Below are positions 1 through 11,622 of a DNA stretch of 64,000 bases, piece after piece (positions within the stretch are counted from its first letter, which is position 1; each line of letters opens with the position of its first letter). Location of the stretch: NCBI RefSeq assembly GCF_008831285.2, contig NC_045138.2, forward strand, positions 20,431,934 to 20,495,933, in the 5' to 3' direction. The position numbers and the translations under genes were made by a program. The DNA comes from Nymphaea colorata. Lineage: Eukaryota > Streptophyta > Magnoliopsida > Nymphaeales > Nymphaeaceae. The notes beneath the pieces were generated by a model. It saw only the letters and a list, made by a program, of their open reading frames with translations. It had not been told where the DNA came from and searched no databases.

Positions 1-186
1 TAACTATTCTATTCATTTTCTTAATCAACTTGCGGCATATGTGCCGATTCATAGTAGTTCATCTGTATTTTATGAACATCATTAGGAGATGTGGGAACTA
101 TCTGATAATCTTTGTTCCCAGAAATGAGTTAGAAGATTCATATCCAATTTGTATTTTTGATTAATTGATGGTGTTCCTCCCTACAG

Positions 187-1511
187 GTCATTGCTGATAG
201 TCTCTCTGAAGAAGAGATTGCTGGGTTGAAAGAGATGTTCAGGATGATAGATACTGATAATAGTGGATCTATCACATTTGAGGAGCTTAAGGCAGGTTTA
301 AAAAGGGTTGGTGCTAATCTGACGGAGAATGAAATCCATGCTCTAATGGAAGCAGTAAGTATCTCCAGTTCTTGTATGAATGTTATGCAGCAGCTGAAAA
401 TTTTGTGGTCCAAGAATCTTTCTTTTTTGATTTCCTTGAGTTTCCGGCATGTTTAAAGATCTTGATAATGTTTTTTGATGTCATTCAATTAGTTAGTTCA
501 TTATGTGACTTAAATTTTTTTTCAGGCCCCCATTAAGTCTGCAAAACAGGAATGACATGCTGTAAATTTACAGCATGCTACTTAATTTGCAGCTCTTTGT
601 TGTAAACAAAGTTTTCTGTTGTTCTTCAGGTTTAATGAAAATCACTGTGCTTTATAGTCATAGACAAACAGTCCCATGAAAGATGCTTCTGTTTCCTAGA
701 CAAAGCACTAGGTATTTACCATGGCCCTTGTGTTTCATACACAATATTTTAAAAAGCCATCAAGACTTAGGGAACAGCATATTTGTCGGTATAATATCTT
801 CTGCATTTCTGTCTAGGATCCAGATATATGGCTAATACGTACCATGTTCATATGATGAATGATAAATCTCTTGGTTTTTTTTTTCCGGTCCGACCAATGC
901 ACTTGTTCAAATCATAATTTGCAGGCAGACGTGGATAACAGTGGGACCATAGATTATGGAGAGTTTATTGCTGCAACTCTTCATTTGAACAAAGCACAGA
1001 GGGAGGACCATCTATTTGCAGCTTTCTCATACTTTGACAAAGATGGCAGTGGTTACATCACACAAGATGAACTTCAACAGGCCTGTGAAGAATTTGGTAT
1101 AGAAGATGTACGCCTAGAAGAAATGATCTATGAAGTAGATCAGGATAATGTGAGTTGCCTCTACAAACTGACTAAAATTTCCTTTTTTGTCTTTTGTGTG
1201 AAGGCTGTCTGCTTAATTACTGCTAGATGTTTGGGCATGTTTACATTTCAGCAGTGTGCTTTAGGCCATTGGTCGCCACCTTGGAAAGTGTGTTTGTTTT
1301 ATGCTGTATATGGATCAAATACAATCTTATTGTTTTTGTAATTCTTTACTATAAGACAGGAATTAATTCTTTTGAACTTTCAACTTCTCAGGACGGACGA
1401 ATAGATTACAATGAGTTTGTAGCAATGATGCAGAAGGGTAATCCAGCTTTTGGTAAGAAAGGCCTACAGAACAACTTCAGCATTGGTTTTAGAGAGGCGC
1501 TAAAGCTTTGA
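187..1511 (+). CDS. Calcium-dependent protein kinase (CDPK), C-terminal calmodulin-like domain, 3' part of gene
   Basis: Three coding exons are visible: 187-354, 925-1149 and 1392-1511 (stop TGA 1509-1511), all with GT-AG borders and phase 0 joins. They encode 170 residues. The sequence starts in the junction/autoinhibitory region ([18 protein letters not shown]) and then has four EF-hands with intact loops: [36 protein letters not shown] and [12 protein letters not shown]. The fourth loop is created by the exon 2/3 join. The tail ends [11 protein letters not shown], which resembles the CPK1/CPK2 group from memory. In this family Ca2+ binding to the EF-hands releases the autoinhibited Ser/Thr kinase. 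The kinase domain and N-terminal acylation site must lie upstream of base 1; bases 1-186 are intron. The gene converges on the START-like gene, whose stop is at 4739. The family call is very secure; the subgroup is tentative. Confidence 0.96.
355..924 (+). other. CDPK introns within the window
   Basis: Intron 355-924 (donor GTAAGT, acceptor TTTGCAG) and intron 1150-1391 (donor GTGAGT, acceptor CTTCTCAG) separate the EF-hand exons. Apparent ORFs that read through these borders are artefacts. I see no nested gene or transposon in either intron. Confidence 0.85.
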
Positions 1512-4500
1512 CGACTCTTCAGATACATAAGCTTTAAGGGCATATATTTTTTTCATTATTCTTGTCATTGGTGATTCATAGTTACATAAAGATGTGCAAG
1601 TACGCCTGGCTTATGAGGAAGAATCAACCACAGCTGGTGTTTGCAGACATTGAGAGCTATAAGAGCTCATCTTGAAAAAGCATTAAAGCGTCGTTGACTA
1701 TTCAGACAGTGTCATTATTCTTGTTATTGGAGAATCATAATTGGGTGCTGGTGTTCGGAAACCTTCAAAGGTATAGATGTGACTAACAATAGCTTGTCTG
1801 TCATTCATTGTTTAAGAGTTCTGGTGGATTTCAATTGGAACAGCGTTTGATGTACATGCAGTTGCCTGTTGTATAAAGCCCACCTAAGTCGCAACTGTTC
1901 TCTTTATCATTAAAATGCTTACAGGAAGAAAGGTGCTTTGCTTAGCATGACGGAAAGTTGAATGCTGAAATTTTGATTTGCTTGGCATTTTTTTTGCCAG
2001 AATTTTTCATGCGTTTATGCTGTGTGTTTCCATCTCTCCTTTTGTCTTCCTTCCCCTTGGATTATCTTCAATACCCTTCGGTGTTTGAGGAATTCTCCTT
2101 TTACGTAATCAGTAAAAATTTGGATAGCTTCAATCTTTACGCTTATGTTATACAAACTTCTCTTTATCGCATGAAAAGTAATTCGGTACGGGTCCCGTCC
2201 TCTGCCTACTGTACAACCTTGGAAGAAAACGGCCTATGCGCTTGACTAAACTGAGCGTAGAAAGCTGTCTACTGCAGCAACGGAAGGTTATGAAATCTAA
2301 CAAAGATATTTTCTGCCACTTAGCTTTCTGTGAACGACAATGCTACTGGGGCTTTACTTTCTGGTTATGTTTGGTCCATGAGGTGAATGGACCTCTATTT
2401 GAGAGTCGAACAAAATCTACCACTCACATAATACTTCGTCCAAAAGTGTAAGAATCAGCATAATATTATGATTTTCTGATGTCTAAATCATGTTTAGGCC
2501 AAAAAGGGCTAATCGTTCATTTTAAAACTCGTGTAGAGCGATCGACATGGTTTATGTTGAATCCTATATTTTTGAAGATGGGCATCGCGTTCATATATTT
2601 CGTCCTATGAAATGCTACTTCAGAAAGCATGAGTTTAAGCTGCCGAGTAGAAGGACGGAAGCCAACTTTTTTCTTTTGAGGAAAATCATAATAGACTTTT
2701 TTCTTTTTCTATAGTTATCACGCAGCGCTTTGATAAAGCATTACAAATAGTTACTTCTACATTTTGTAAGAGGGTCGACATGCATTAACAGTCAAAAAAT
2801 AGGAATTTAATTTGCAAAGCAATATGAGGCAAGGATACGATGCCAATTATCAACTACTAGACTACTTCGGAGAAAAGCCAGAAAAATATTTTCCGATAGA
2901 AAAATTTAAACTATGATACTTCCAGTAGGATTATGAATCATGTCAATTCTTTAAGATATTGTAATTGATCTAATTAAGTCAACCCCTGCTCTTTTATTGC
3001 TTTAATTTTTTAATGGCGTGGACATCATAAGGAGGCTTGGTGGTGGGGACTCACCATCACCATAAAGAAAAAAAAGAAAGGTACTTTCCTTTTTCCCTTT
3101 TGCAGTTGGATCTAAGTTGTTTTGCATATCAAATGCACTTGCATGGGCATATTATTGGTTGGTTTCTCCTTTTAGGAATTTAGTTAGAATACTTAAAACT
3201 AAGTAGTTGGAGCATTTGAAATTAGAGATCTGATTTTAATTATCTTTCTTTAGAATGAACGCATTGAGATTTTCTCGCTATCATTGTGCCTTTAAGGAAA
3301 AAGTTGCTGTCCACATTAGAAAACATCTGGGCCATCAATATCCAATATTTCTGAAAGAACAAATTTGGGAGGCCATTTGGCCTGGAAAACTGTCAGAATT
3401 TGCTTCTCTTATAGCCCATCTAATCTCTTCACCAGGGATAGGCTTGAGGAGAAAATATTCTCCTCCCTGGACGCCTTTTTCCCTGACAATCTAAAGAGCA
3501 AACATTCTCCTCCAAAAAGCCTCCTTGATGAAGAATCTTTTGCAAAGAACTGCTTAAACTGCCTTGTGCAGCTACTGTTCAGTTCATCCTTTTGTTCCAA
3601 GGGCTTCACAATTGGACATTGAACCATTTCGTATGATGGGCTCGTATTTGTGACTTGCCAATACGGTGTGTATCAGCCTCCTTGCCAGTACGGTGTATGC
3701 AGGACACGCCAAGCTCAATCGATCCAATATGCATCTGTACATACAGTCGGCCATTGTATTTCTTTTTCCAAGTTGAAACACACTTACATGATGTCGTCAA
3801 AGATGCACATCCTCTGGTTAGTTGATTGTAGATATTCACCGAGTCACCATAAAGAGGCCGTTTAGCATTAGGTACAGCATGTGGGTGTTTAATGAATCTG
3901 TTCCAAAGTTGGGTAGACTTCACGTAACACTTGTTCAAGTGTTCCATGAAACACTTGGATCTGTTCCGACGCACGCACACTAATATGAACTTTTCCTCTT
4001 CTCAGCCATTATATTTCAAACTGAGATGGTGCAACTGTACGGATTAGCAGCAGCACTTAGCCTGCTAACAGGAGGCCATGCACCCCGTGGGTCGCCTGTA
4101 AACCGATCTGCTAATTGGGACGCATAGCTTCCACCAGTGCTGCAAACGGATGAATGAGGAAGAGACCAAGAGTGGAGACCGCTGGGCTGTCAGCCAAGCC
4201 TGTAGGCCGCGTGGCCGGTGCCCCATCCTTATGTGTAGACCTTTACTTCCGGATGCTATCCATCAAATCTCTTGGCATGGCATGATACCATACAAAATTT
4301 CCATTTCAGACTCTAAACATGAACAACGACTAGAACAGATCCGGGGCTTCGAACTCTATCTCCCATGACTAACAGAAAGTATAGTGGACGTCATCTCCAG
4401 AGGCACTTACAATGGAATGACGAGAGTGTTTGCCATGAGATTAAGGAAATCACATTCTAAGATTGAGGAAGAGAATCAAGAACAAGGGGAAGATTGCAGA

Positions 4501-4738
4501 GAGATCTTGTTATTCTAAAAGTCAGGATGAACACATAATATAACTTCATTTTTCTATGGTAAGGCTGCAGATGCAACTCCTGTTCAGCGCATGATTTAGA
4601 CTCCCATTTCCTGGAAGTTTGGCTTCTCAACACGGGTCAGCAGGTCGTCACAATTCCATGTGAACCACTTCAAGCATTTGGACTGCTAATGTTGACCTGC
4701 CGATGGACCGCGGTAGGAACAGCACCGCTTTTTGAATA
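1512..4738. other. Convergent intergenic region between CDPK and START-like gene (3' UTRs)
   Basis: This holds the CDPK 3' UTR on the left and the START-like 3' UTR on the right, with about 3.2 kb between the two stop codons. Short ORFs here have no recognisable protein features. A weak direct repeat of about 25 bp (cttgccaatacggtgtgtat, then a second copy with cttgccagtacggtgtatg) lies at 3655-3704. No tRNA, transposon end or conserved coding segment was recognised. Confidence 0.6.
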
Positions 4739-7700
4739 TTATACAATGTTTAAGCAACAAATCCGCTGTTTCTTCTCAAAGATTTTCCATCTGAAAGGTG
4801 AGTAACGACTCTTGTGAATGCCATTAGTCTTCACATCAACTTCACCAAAAACCTTTCTGGAGTTGTCTGAGTCTGACTTGTCAGCAGCCTCTTCATCCCA
4901 AGGACTTGTTTCTTCTCCTGCAATGCCAACCTTTGGCAACAGCGATGTAGCTGGTTCCGCTTCAAGATCCCTATTAGCAACAAAGTAGAACAAAATCAAA
5001 GTTGAGTTCTCTCCACTCGAATGCTAAAATCAGCTTTTTCTGCCTTATAACATGCAACAGATTGATAAGAGATGGAGATAGATATTGACACGTTCATGCC
5101 AAATATCTACCATAGTATAACTGATGAACAAATAGCCGATTATCTCATTAGGATAGGCTAAGATGTTGCATTAGCAATAACTGTAATTAAGAAGTCTGTT
5201 TCACAATCTAAACAGCAAAAAATGTCACCTTTCAGAGAATATCTAGAACAATAATTTTTTACTGTATCCTCGTTTCTGTTACCGTTAGTTTCACTTGTCT
5301 AGAAAAAATTGGGTAGCTAGAAAAGTCTTGTTCAAAGATAATACTACACCTTCACTTTTCTCAGCATAAATATTCAGAGAAAATGAGAGAGAGAGAGAGA
5401 TTTTTCTGATCAGTCTAACTCCAAAGGTATGACCAAGAGAACCTTTTTATTATGAATAACACCCCAAATTAAGTGGATGTAATGAAAAACAAAAATTGGT
5501 GGAGAGTGAAGATTTTTGCCATACGAAGGTGTATATGGATGTTAGCTTTTGAAAAACTTAATATGCTTCGTCCTGCATAACTGAATGACTAAAAAATGAT
5601 CAAACAAACAGCACCACATCATAACCACAGGTGTCACCACAAAAAGAACCGGAAAGCATAGGCAGCTTCTACTAGTAATATGTCAAAAGAATATATTACA
5701 TGTAATTTGACCACAAATATATGTCTAAATTGTTTCTTAAATTACATGTGTTGTTTCACATTCATTTTCCAGGTTGGTAGAACCTGACTGGAAAAACCTG
5801 ACCTGTTGACCCCCTGCCTACAAGTTGGTAAACTTTGAGAGGTGATAACCAGGGAATTGTGCTTTTTTAAAAATTGGAAGGTGAATGCAAATTAATTAGA
5901 TTTTGTTCAGGAAATACAAAAAACATACAAGACTCACCTCATATTCTTAGCAATCATTCCTTCATTAGCTTCTTCAGTGTGCACCTCTGCTTCTTTCCTT
6001 AAAAGGCCATTCGTTCTATCAAAACAAATTTCTCATGAGAACAGTTCAGTTGCTTTCAGAAGCAAATTTAATAACCTATGTTAGGCATTCGACCTTGAAT
6101 TGGATGACACCAACTCATCCAAAACATTATTTGTCTGGATTGGTGATTGAAGAGTAAGGGTATGTTCGCGGACAAGAGATATTGCAGTATCCAGCATCTC
6201 CAAAGCTAGCTTGACTTCGTGACTAACTGTTCCTTTCTCCTGACCACTACTTTCTGACGAGCATGGTGATCCAAAAGATGATTCTGCCACTTGCGCATCA
6301 TCTATTTCAATCTCAGAAACATGCATAGGAGATCTAACAACAGCAACTGTTTGTTCATCAGTTATTTCACTGGAGTGTTCACTTCTAGAATGGTCTGCAG
6401 CATCCACTGACTCTCCAAGATTCAGCAGACCATTGCGAAGTTGAACATACAATGGTCCATTCTCCAAGACTGTGTCAAAATCTTTGTCACCTTTAGCTGC
6501 TGAAATGATGGCCTAAACCAGTGATCCATTACATTTATGTCAGAGGAAGACCACGTTTGAAGTTTGCAAATATGACATACAGCAAAACTCATGGTTAGAT
6601 TAAGAGCGGATGACAACGATTTTACTATAAAATAATCTCAAACACAAAAGAGGACAAAATAACAAAAATTTGAGTACACCTACTGTGTACATTATCTTAG
6701 TTAAATCACAAGTGAGAAGCAAAAGGGTAATACCTTTCTCAACAATTAAAAAAGGGATCATCAAAGCCAAAGTACATTTTAGAATTGATGAATAAAAAGA
6801 AAAGAACAGGAAAAAACATTACAGCTCACGAAGTTTCACTGTCAACCATTCTATTTCAAAACTGTATGAAGAGATTCAAAGGAATTTTTCAGCAGCCAAA
6901 AGAACAGTAATGCATTTGACAAAGAACAACCATGATAAACAATTAAAACAATAAACACAATCTATACAAATATTGGTCACTGATGTTCTACCTTTGACAA
7001 AGTGTTTTCAGTAAAACTAAATAGCAGGACTATGTTGTTAAAGCTGAAAATTAGCCTTTAAGTACCAAGATTTGCTTAAATGATTCATGTGTTTGGTTTT
7101 GCTGGCAACTAGATGGAACAGACAAATTGTTAATTAGAAGTCCTTGTAGTGTCAGTTTTCTTGGTCGATTGCAGTAAACCCTGAGATCCATTTCTTCCAA
7201 CATAACAAAGATAAGATGCCTATGACTTCTGACTGCTACAGTTGCTCAGAGCTTGAGAACTAAGGAACAAAATCTAAAATGCACTAACGCTCCTATCACA
7301 TGGCAGGTCTGATTGTTGAGGAGACTGCGACAAGTGGGTCAACCTCCTAAATTTTCTATCAGTTGCTAACGCAGCACTTGGATCACCAGCATCTCTTGAT
7401 TTTTTTCAATCACCAGGGTCACACCCTGACATCTGAGAACTCAAAAAGCCACATGACCATTCACCAACCATATGAACGCAAATTTGGCCATCCAAATTTG
7501 AGTCTCCCTTATTTGAGGTGGCATACTGACCAAAATCTTAGAATATCCAAAACATTCCTCAGTGACGTATCTGGAGCAAACACACTTATTTAAACATAAC
7601 TTTACATCTATAATAGTGATGATGAACAACAGCAACTGGCAGGTGGATGCTTATATATAAAATTCAATTAGCCGAGTTGTTGGCTTTAGGTAAGCAGACA

Positions 7701-10700
7701 CACATTGTCAAATATTCAATTTTTTTCCTAGATCACTAAATAGTAAACCTTAGTTTTAGGTTTGCTCATCCTCGGATGTAAACTGAACCTAAATAATTAT
7801 TGTGGACTACATTTAATTTCAGATTTTGGACTAAAATGAAAATGAATCACGTTTCTCACATGAGAAATAATACCATTCTTTCTCTTTTGCTTGATAATAG
7901 TTATCTCATAACTTATGTGCCAGTACATTCAGTTCTTAACTTCTTAAGTGATTATTGCTTTTTCAGATTTGTCTCTTCTGTGGAAGGTTTTTTCCACATA
8001 TAGGCCAGAACACTGACTTTTAACATTTAAGTAATCCTAATTTCCATTTTCAGTTTTAACACCACCTCCTCTCTTTCTTTGTGGGAGGGAACGCAATCCT
8101 ATGATAAACTTTCTTTTTCTTTTTGTGTTCACATTATTGCATTATTGCAATACTAGGAAAAATTATTGCATAATTGCAATATTTTTCATTAATTGAAAAA
8201 GCATATTAATCCTTTGGATTTCTTTTCGAACATTTTAATAACTATTTTCTATTTTTATCAATGTACTTGCAAGAAATTAGTGGGAAACCGAAAACATTGT
8301 AATATTTTCTGTTAGCTTTATACTTTGAAATTTTAAAATCCATAAGATATTCCATGAGATATTCACAAGAAAATCAAACTTTCTATTTAATACCCAATAG
8401 AAACCACATCAATGAAAAACTGAGAAGGATACTTATAAGGGTAATGTCATCCAGCAGAATAGCAAAACAGTAATGCAAGAATTCTCAAAGTAAGGAATAG
8501 AACCTTTTCGTAAAGCTTAAAACCATTCCCCACAAGATGCCTCGCCACAAAATTAATAAGTGCAGGCGGCATAAATTCTAACTTCATATCCAGGTTTGCA
8601 ATTGTTCTGCAGCACAAGATGAAGTTCCTTTACTAAAGAGACCGGAAAAGGGCTACATAAACCACAGCTTTCTTGGCAGAATGTAAGTTGATTGTTCAGT
8701 GTGCCAGCACATGTTCAGATTTTCAGCATGTTAGAAACCTTAGTCATTAGTTGGACTACTCAAAGCTAAAGTGGTATTTCTGCAGCAACACAGATAGGTG
8801 GTGGATGTAGTACAAAAAAGGCCAGCAAGACATAGTCTTCAAACTTGACATCTATTAAGCCCTTCTAGGCACAAATTCAGCCATTCATTTAGATATACAG
8901 CATTATTTATTTAGTATTTTTTATATCTTTCCCCATGAATCATTGATAGGTAGACTAACAAATCCAAAAAATGGGGTCTGCAGTAACCAGGCTAGTGTAA
9001 TATCAATTTCACAATAAGCCACCAAAAGATGTGAAGCTACTTGGAAGCCCGCTGAATTAGTTTAGCAAATGGGCATTAAATCTAATAGTGAGATCCATGG
9101 TTTAAGAAACATTTTCAGGTCACAAGATTGATCATGGTGGTTCCATCATCTTACATTGTAAATGACAACACATAGAAGAAATGTTTGATGGGGGAATAAA
9201 AAGGCAGCCTCATTATTCAGAAGTGAAAAACATCCACAACTTCTCAATAAGGCTTGATAGCAAGCCAGTGCATTCCATCTCTTAATTTACTGATATCATT
9301 TGAAAGTGTACCACTATCAAATCCACATGTTGCATGTAGACCTTGCCAGCTTGAGCTCCAAATGACCAACTTCACTCTTGACAGTGTCTAGGCTTGATGG
9401 CCTGGAAAGTGTAGAACAAAAAAAGGAGAAGACAAGAAGAGGACAGAATAGCTTCTGGCTATTTCCTTTTGTATAGATTTGACCATGAACTCTTCGGTCA
9501 CTGCATGAAAATCTATATGACCATATGCAAAACACCTCAAACACAGGCATGAGACACTTCATGTTTTGCATGTCAGGTATTGAACCATCAGGCTTTACCG
9601 GTGTTTCTGCCATTTGAAAGCACCCACCTATATTATTACATGGGCTACTTTTTTGGTCATGGCACAATAACTTCCAAAGTGCAGAGGAAGTGGAACTTAC
9701 CTAAAATAGCTCTTATCTGAGCTTACTTTTTGTAATGCAAAGCCGCCAATCAAATCCATTCGCACAACATCTTTTGGCTCCGGAATTCCATCAGAGGTGA
9801 AGCCATCGGTGCTCACATTTACGTGGTCCACATCAATCTGATTATGACAGGATTAAAGACTATTATCTCATGCATAACAAGATTGAAATCCTATCTAGCC
9901 AGTCAAAAAAATTCTGGAAAGTTCTAGATTTAAGAATCTTTACCGAATTAAACAGCACAATGACAAGTCCATCTTCATAGAGTTCTAGCTCAAAAAAGTG
10001 CACAATAGCCTCTCTCACTGAAAGCGGCCATGGTACTTTCATCCTTTCTTCCAGTGCAGAAATTTTGCAGCTTTAGAAGTGAAAACATCCTAAAACCTAT
10101 AAAAACGTAAAAGGGTGGTAAAACTAACCTCACTAGTGAAATCTGCTCACCAACACGAATTTTCTTCAAAGATGTAGACAAGAGGACTTTGAATGGTGGA
10201 ATTACAGCTTGGGGCCACCTGATAAAGAATAGCTTAAAATCATGAGCCGAAATGAGTATTCCAAATCCATTAATTAGATCATGACAAGCAGTCAACCCCA
10301 CCAGTCTCCATTTCAAGTATCTGGTCAGTAGACCACACAGAAAGTCGGATATAATGTGGTATGACCTAGTACACATTTTCGTCTCTGCACTAGAGGTAGA
10401 GCTGTAGGAAGATGGAAAACCATGCTATGCTTTCTGTGGTACAAGATAAGAATGGAGATCTCTCATCAATTTATGTTGCTCAAATCAAACATCTCTGGAT
10501 TATCCTAGAAACCAAGCAAGTATTATGTGCAGTTAGTCGTCTAATTCTTATCTATTTGCAGATGACATTGGCTTCAAATAGCATATCCAAAATGACATAG
10601 GATGATGCAAGTTCTTTTTAAGTGGGTTTCATGTAGATCCTGAAACTACTGTGCACATAATTTGTGTTTCAGTGATAATGGTTAATCTTGTCATATCTCA

Positions 10701-11576
10701 GAAGTTCAGCCTCTCAAACTTATGAACACACAAGATGTATAAATTTTTTTAATCAGTCAAAATGTAACGGTCAACTGCTTGATTTTGGAAAGAAAGAAAG
10801 AAAGATAAAGCATGATAGTTCACTATGATGGCTACTTGGTACAACTTAATCAAAGTATAATAGTTAGAAGATGAACCAATTCATGCAGCACTGACCTGCT
10901 TGGGACCAAGGTTTGACCTCAGGACCTAGCATACATTATGCAAGTAATGGCTAGTAGATAGCCGTCATTGTGTTGGTCAGCTTCCAGAGTGTCCCTTGGC
11001 AATCAAGATTCAGGTCTGGCCTTATGGAACACCTGATTATCCTCACTACAATTCAGATCCTACAAGGCATAATTTAAAAGAACCCAAGGGGGATACGACC
11101 AACCTGCCCTTACCGGACCCAAATATTTTCCCCTTATTTTGAAGATCTACGTATTTATAATTTTTATAGTCAAAACAAGTGGTGAATGCATATAAATATG
11201 TATGTATAAAAATGGTCTATCAGAATTCAGGCGTATGCACATTGCCCAAACCTTTTATAGTGATACTATGGAAACATATTTCCATGTTTACAACCATGAT
11301 ATTAGGCCACTTCACCAAAAAAATTGTTCACTACTTTTATGATTTTATCTAATAGCATCTATATCAAGGTGACATAATTACCAATCTGGACATTACACTC
11401 AGACTTATCAATATGGATGGGCACCATACTAACAGATTCTTACATGGTGCAGAATATGTCCTCAGCCACTTCAATGTCATGACATCCAACCTAAGTCACA
11501 TAGGTACCAGTATGGGTGCAGATCTGGGTATGAGCACGGCAACTTTAGAAAATCTCGGTACGGGCGTATGGTAGGA

Positions 11577-11622
<46 letters not shown>

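Noticed and set aside
859-1341. 160-codon ORF over the CDPK exon
   Set aside because: It contains exon 925-1149 but reads into introns on both sides; splice sites and EF-hand phase define the true exon.
3606-3980. 124-codon minus-strand ORF between CDPK and START-like genes
   Set aside because: No family features and overlaps other ORFs in several frames; lies in a convergent 3' region.
4150-4368. tRNA-like B box (cttcgaactc) near 4348
   Set aside because: No acceptor-stem complement or A box at the right distance, so no tRNA fold can be supported.
9317-9667. 116-codon minus-strand ORF between START-like exons 7 and 8
   Set aside because: Exon 7 (ending SYF plus two bases of the next codon) joins exon 8 (TIANLDMKLEF) in perfect phase, so this ORF is intronic.
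9990-10376. 128-codon minus-strand ORF
   Set aside because: It includes true exon 5 (WPQAVIPP...) but then runs through an intron in the wrong frame before exon 6.
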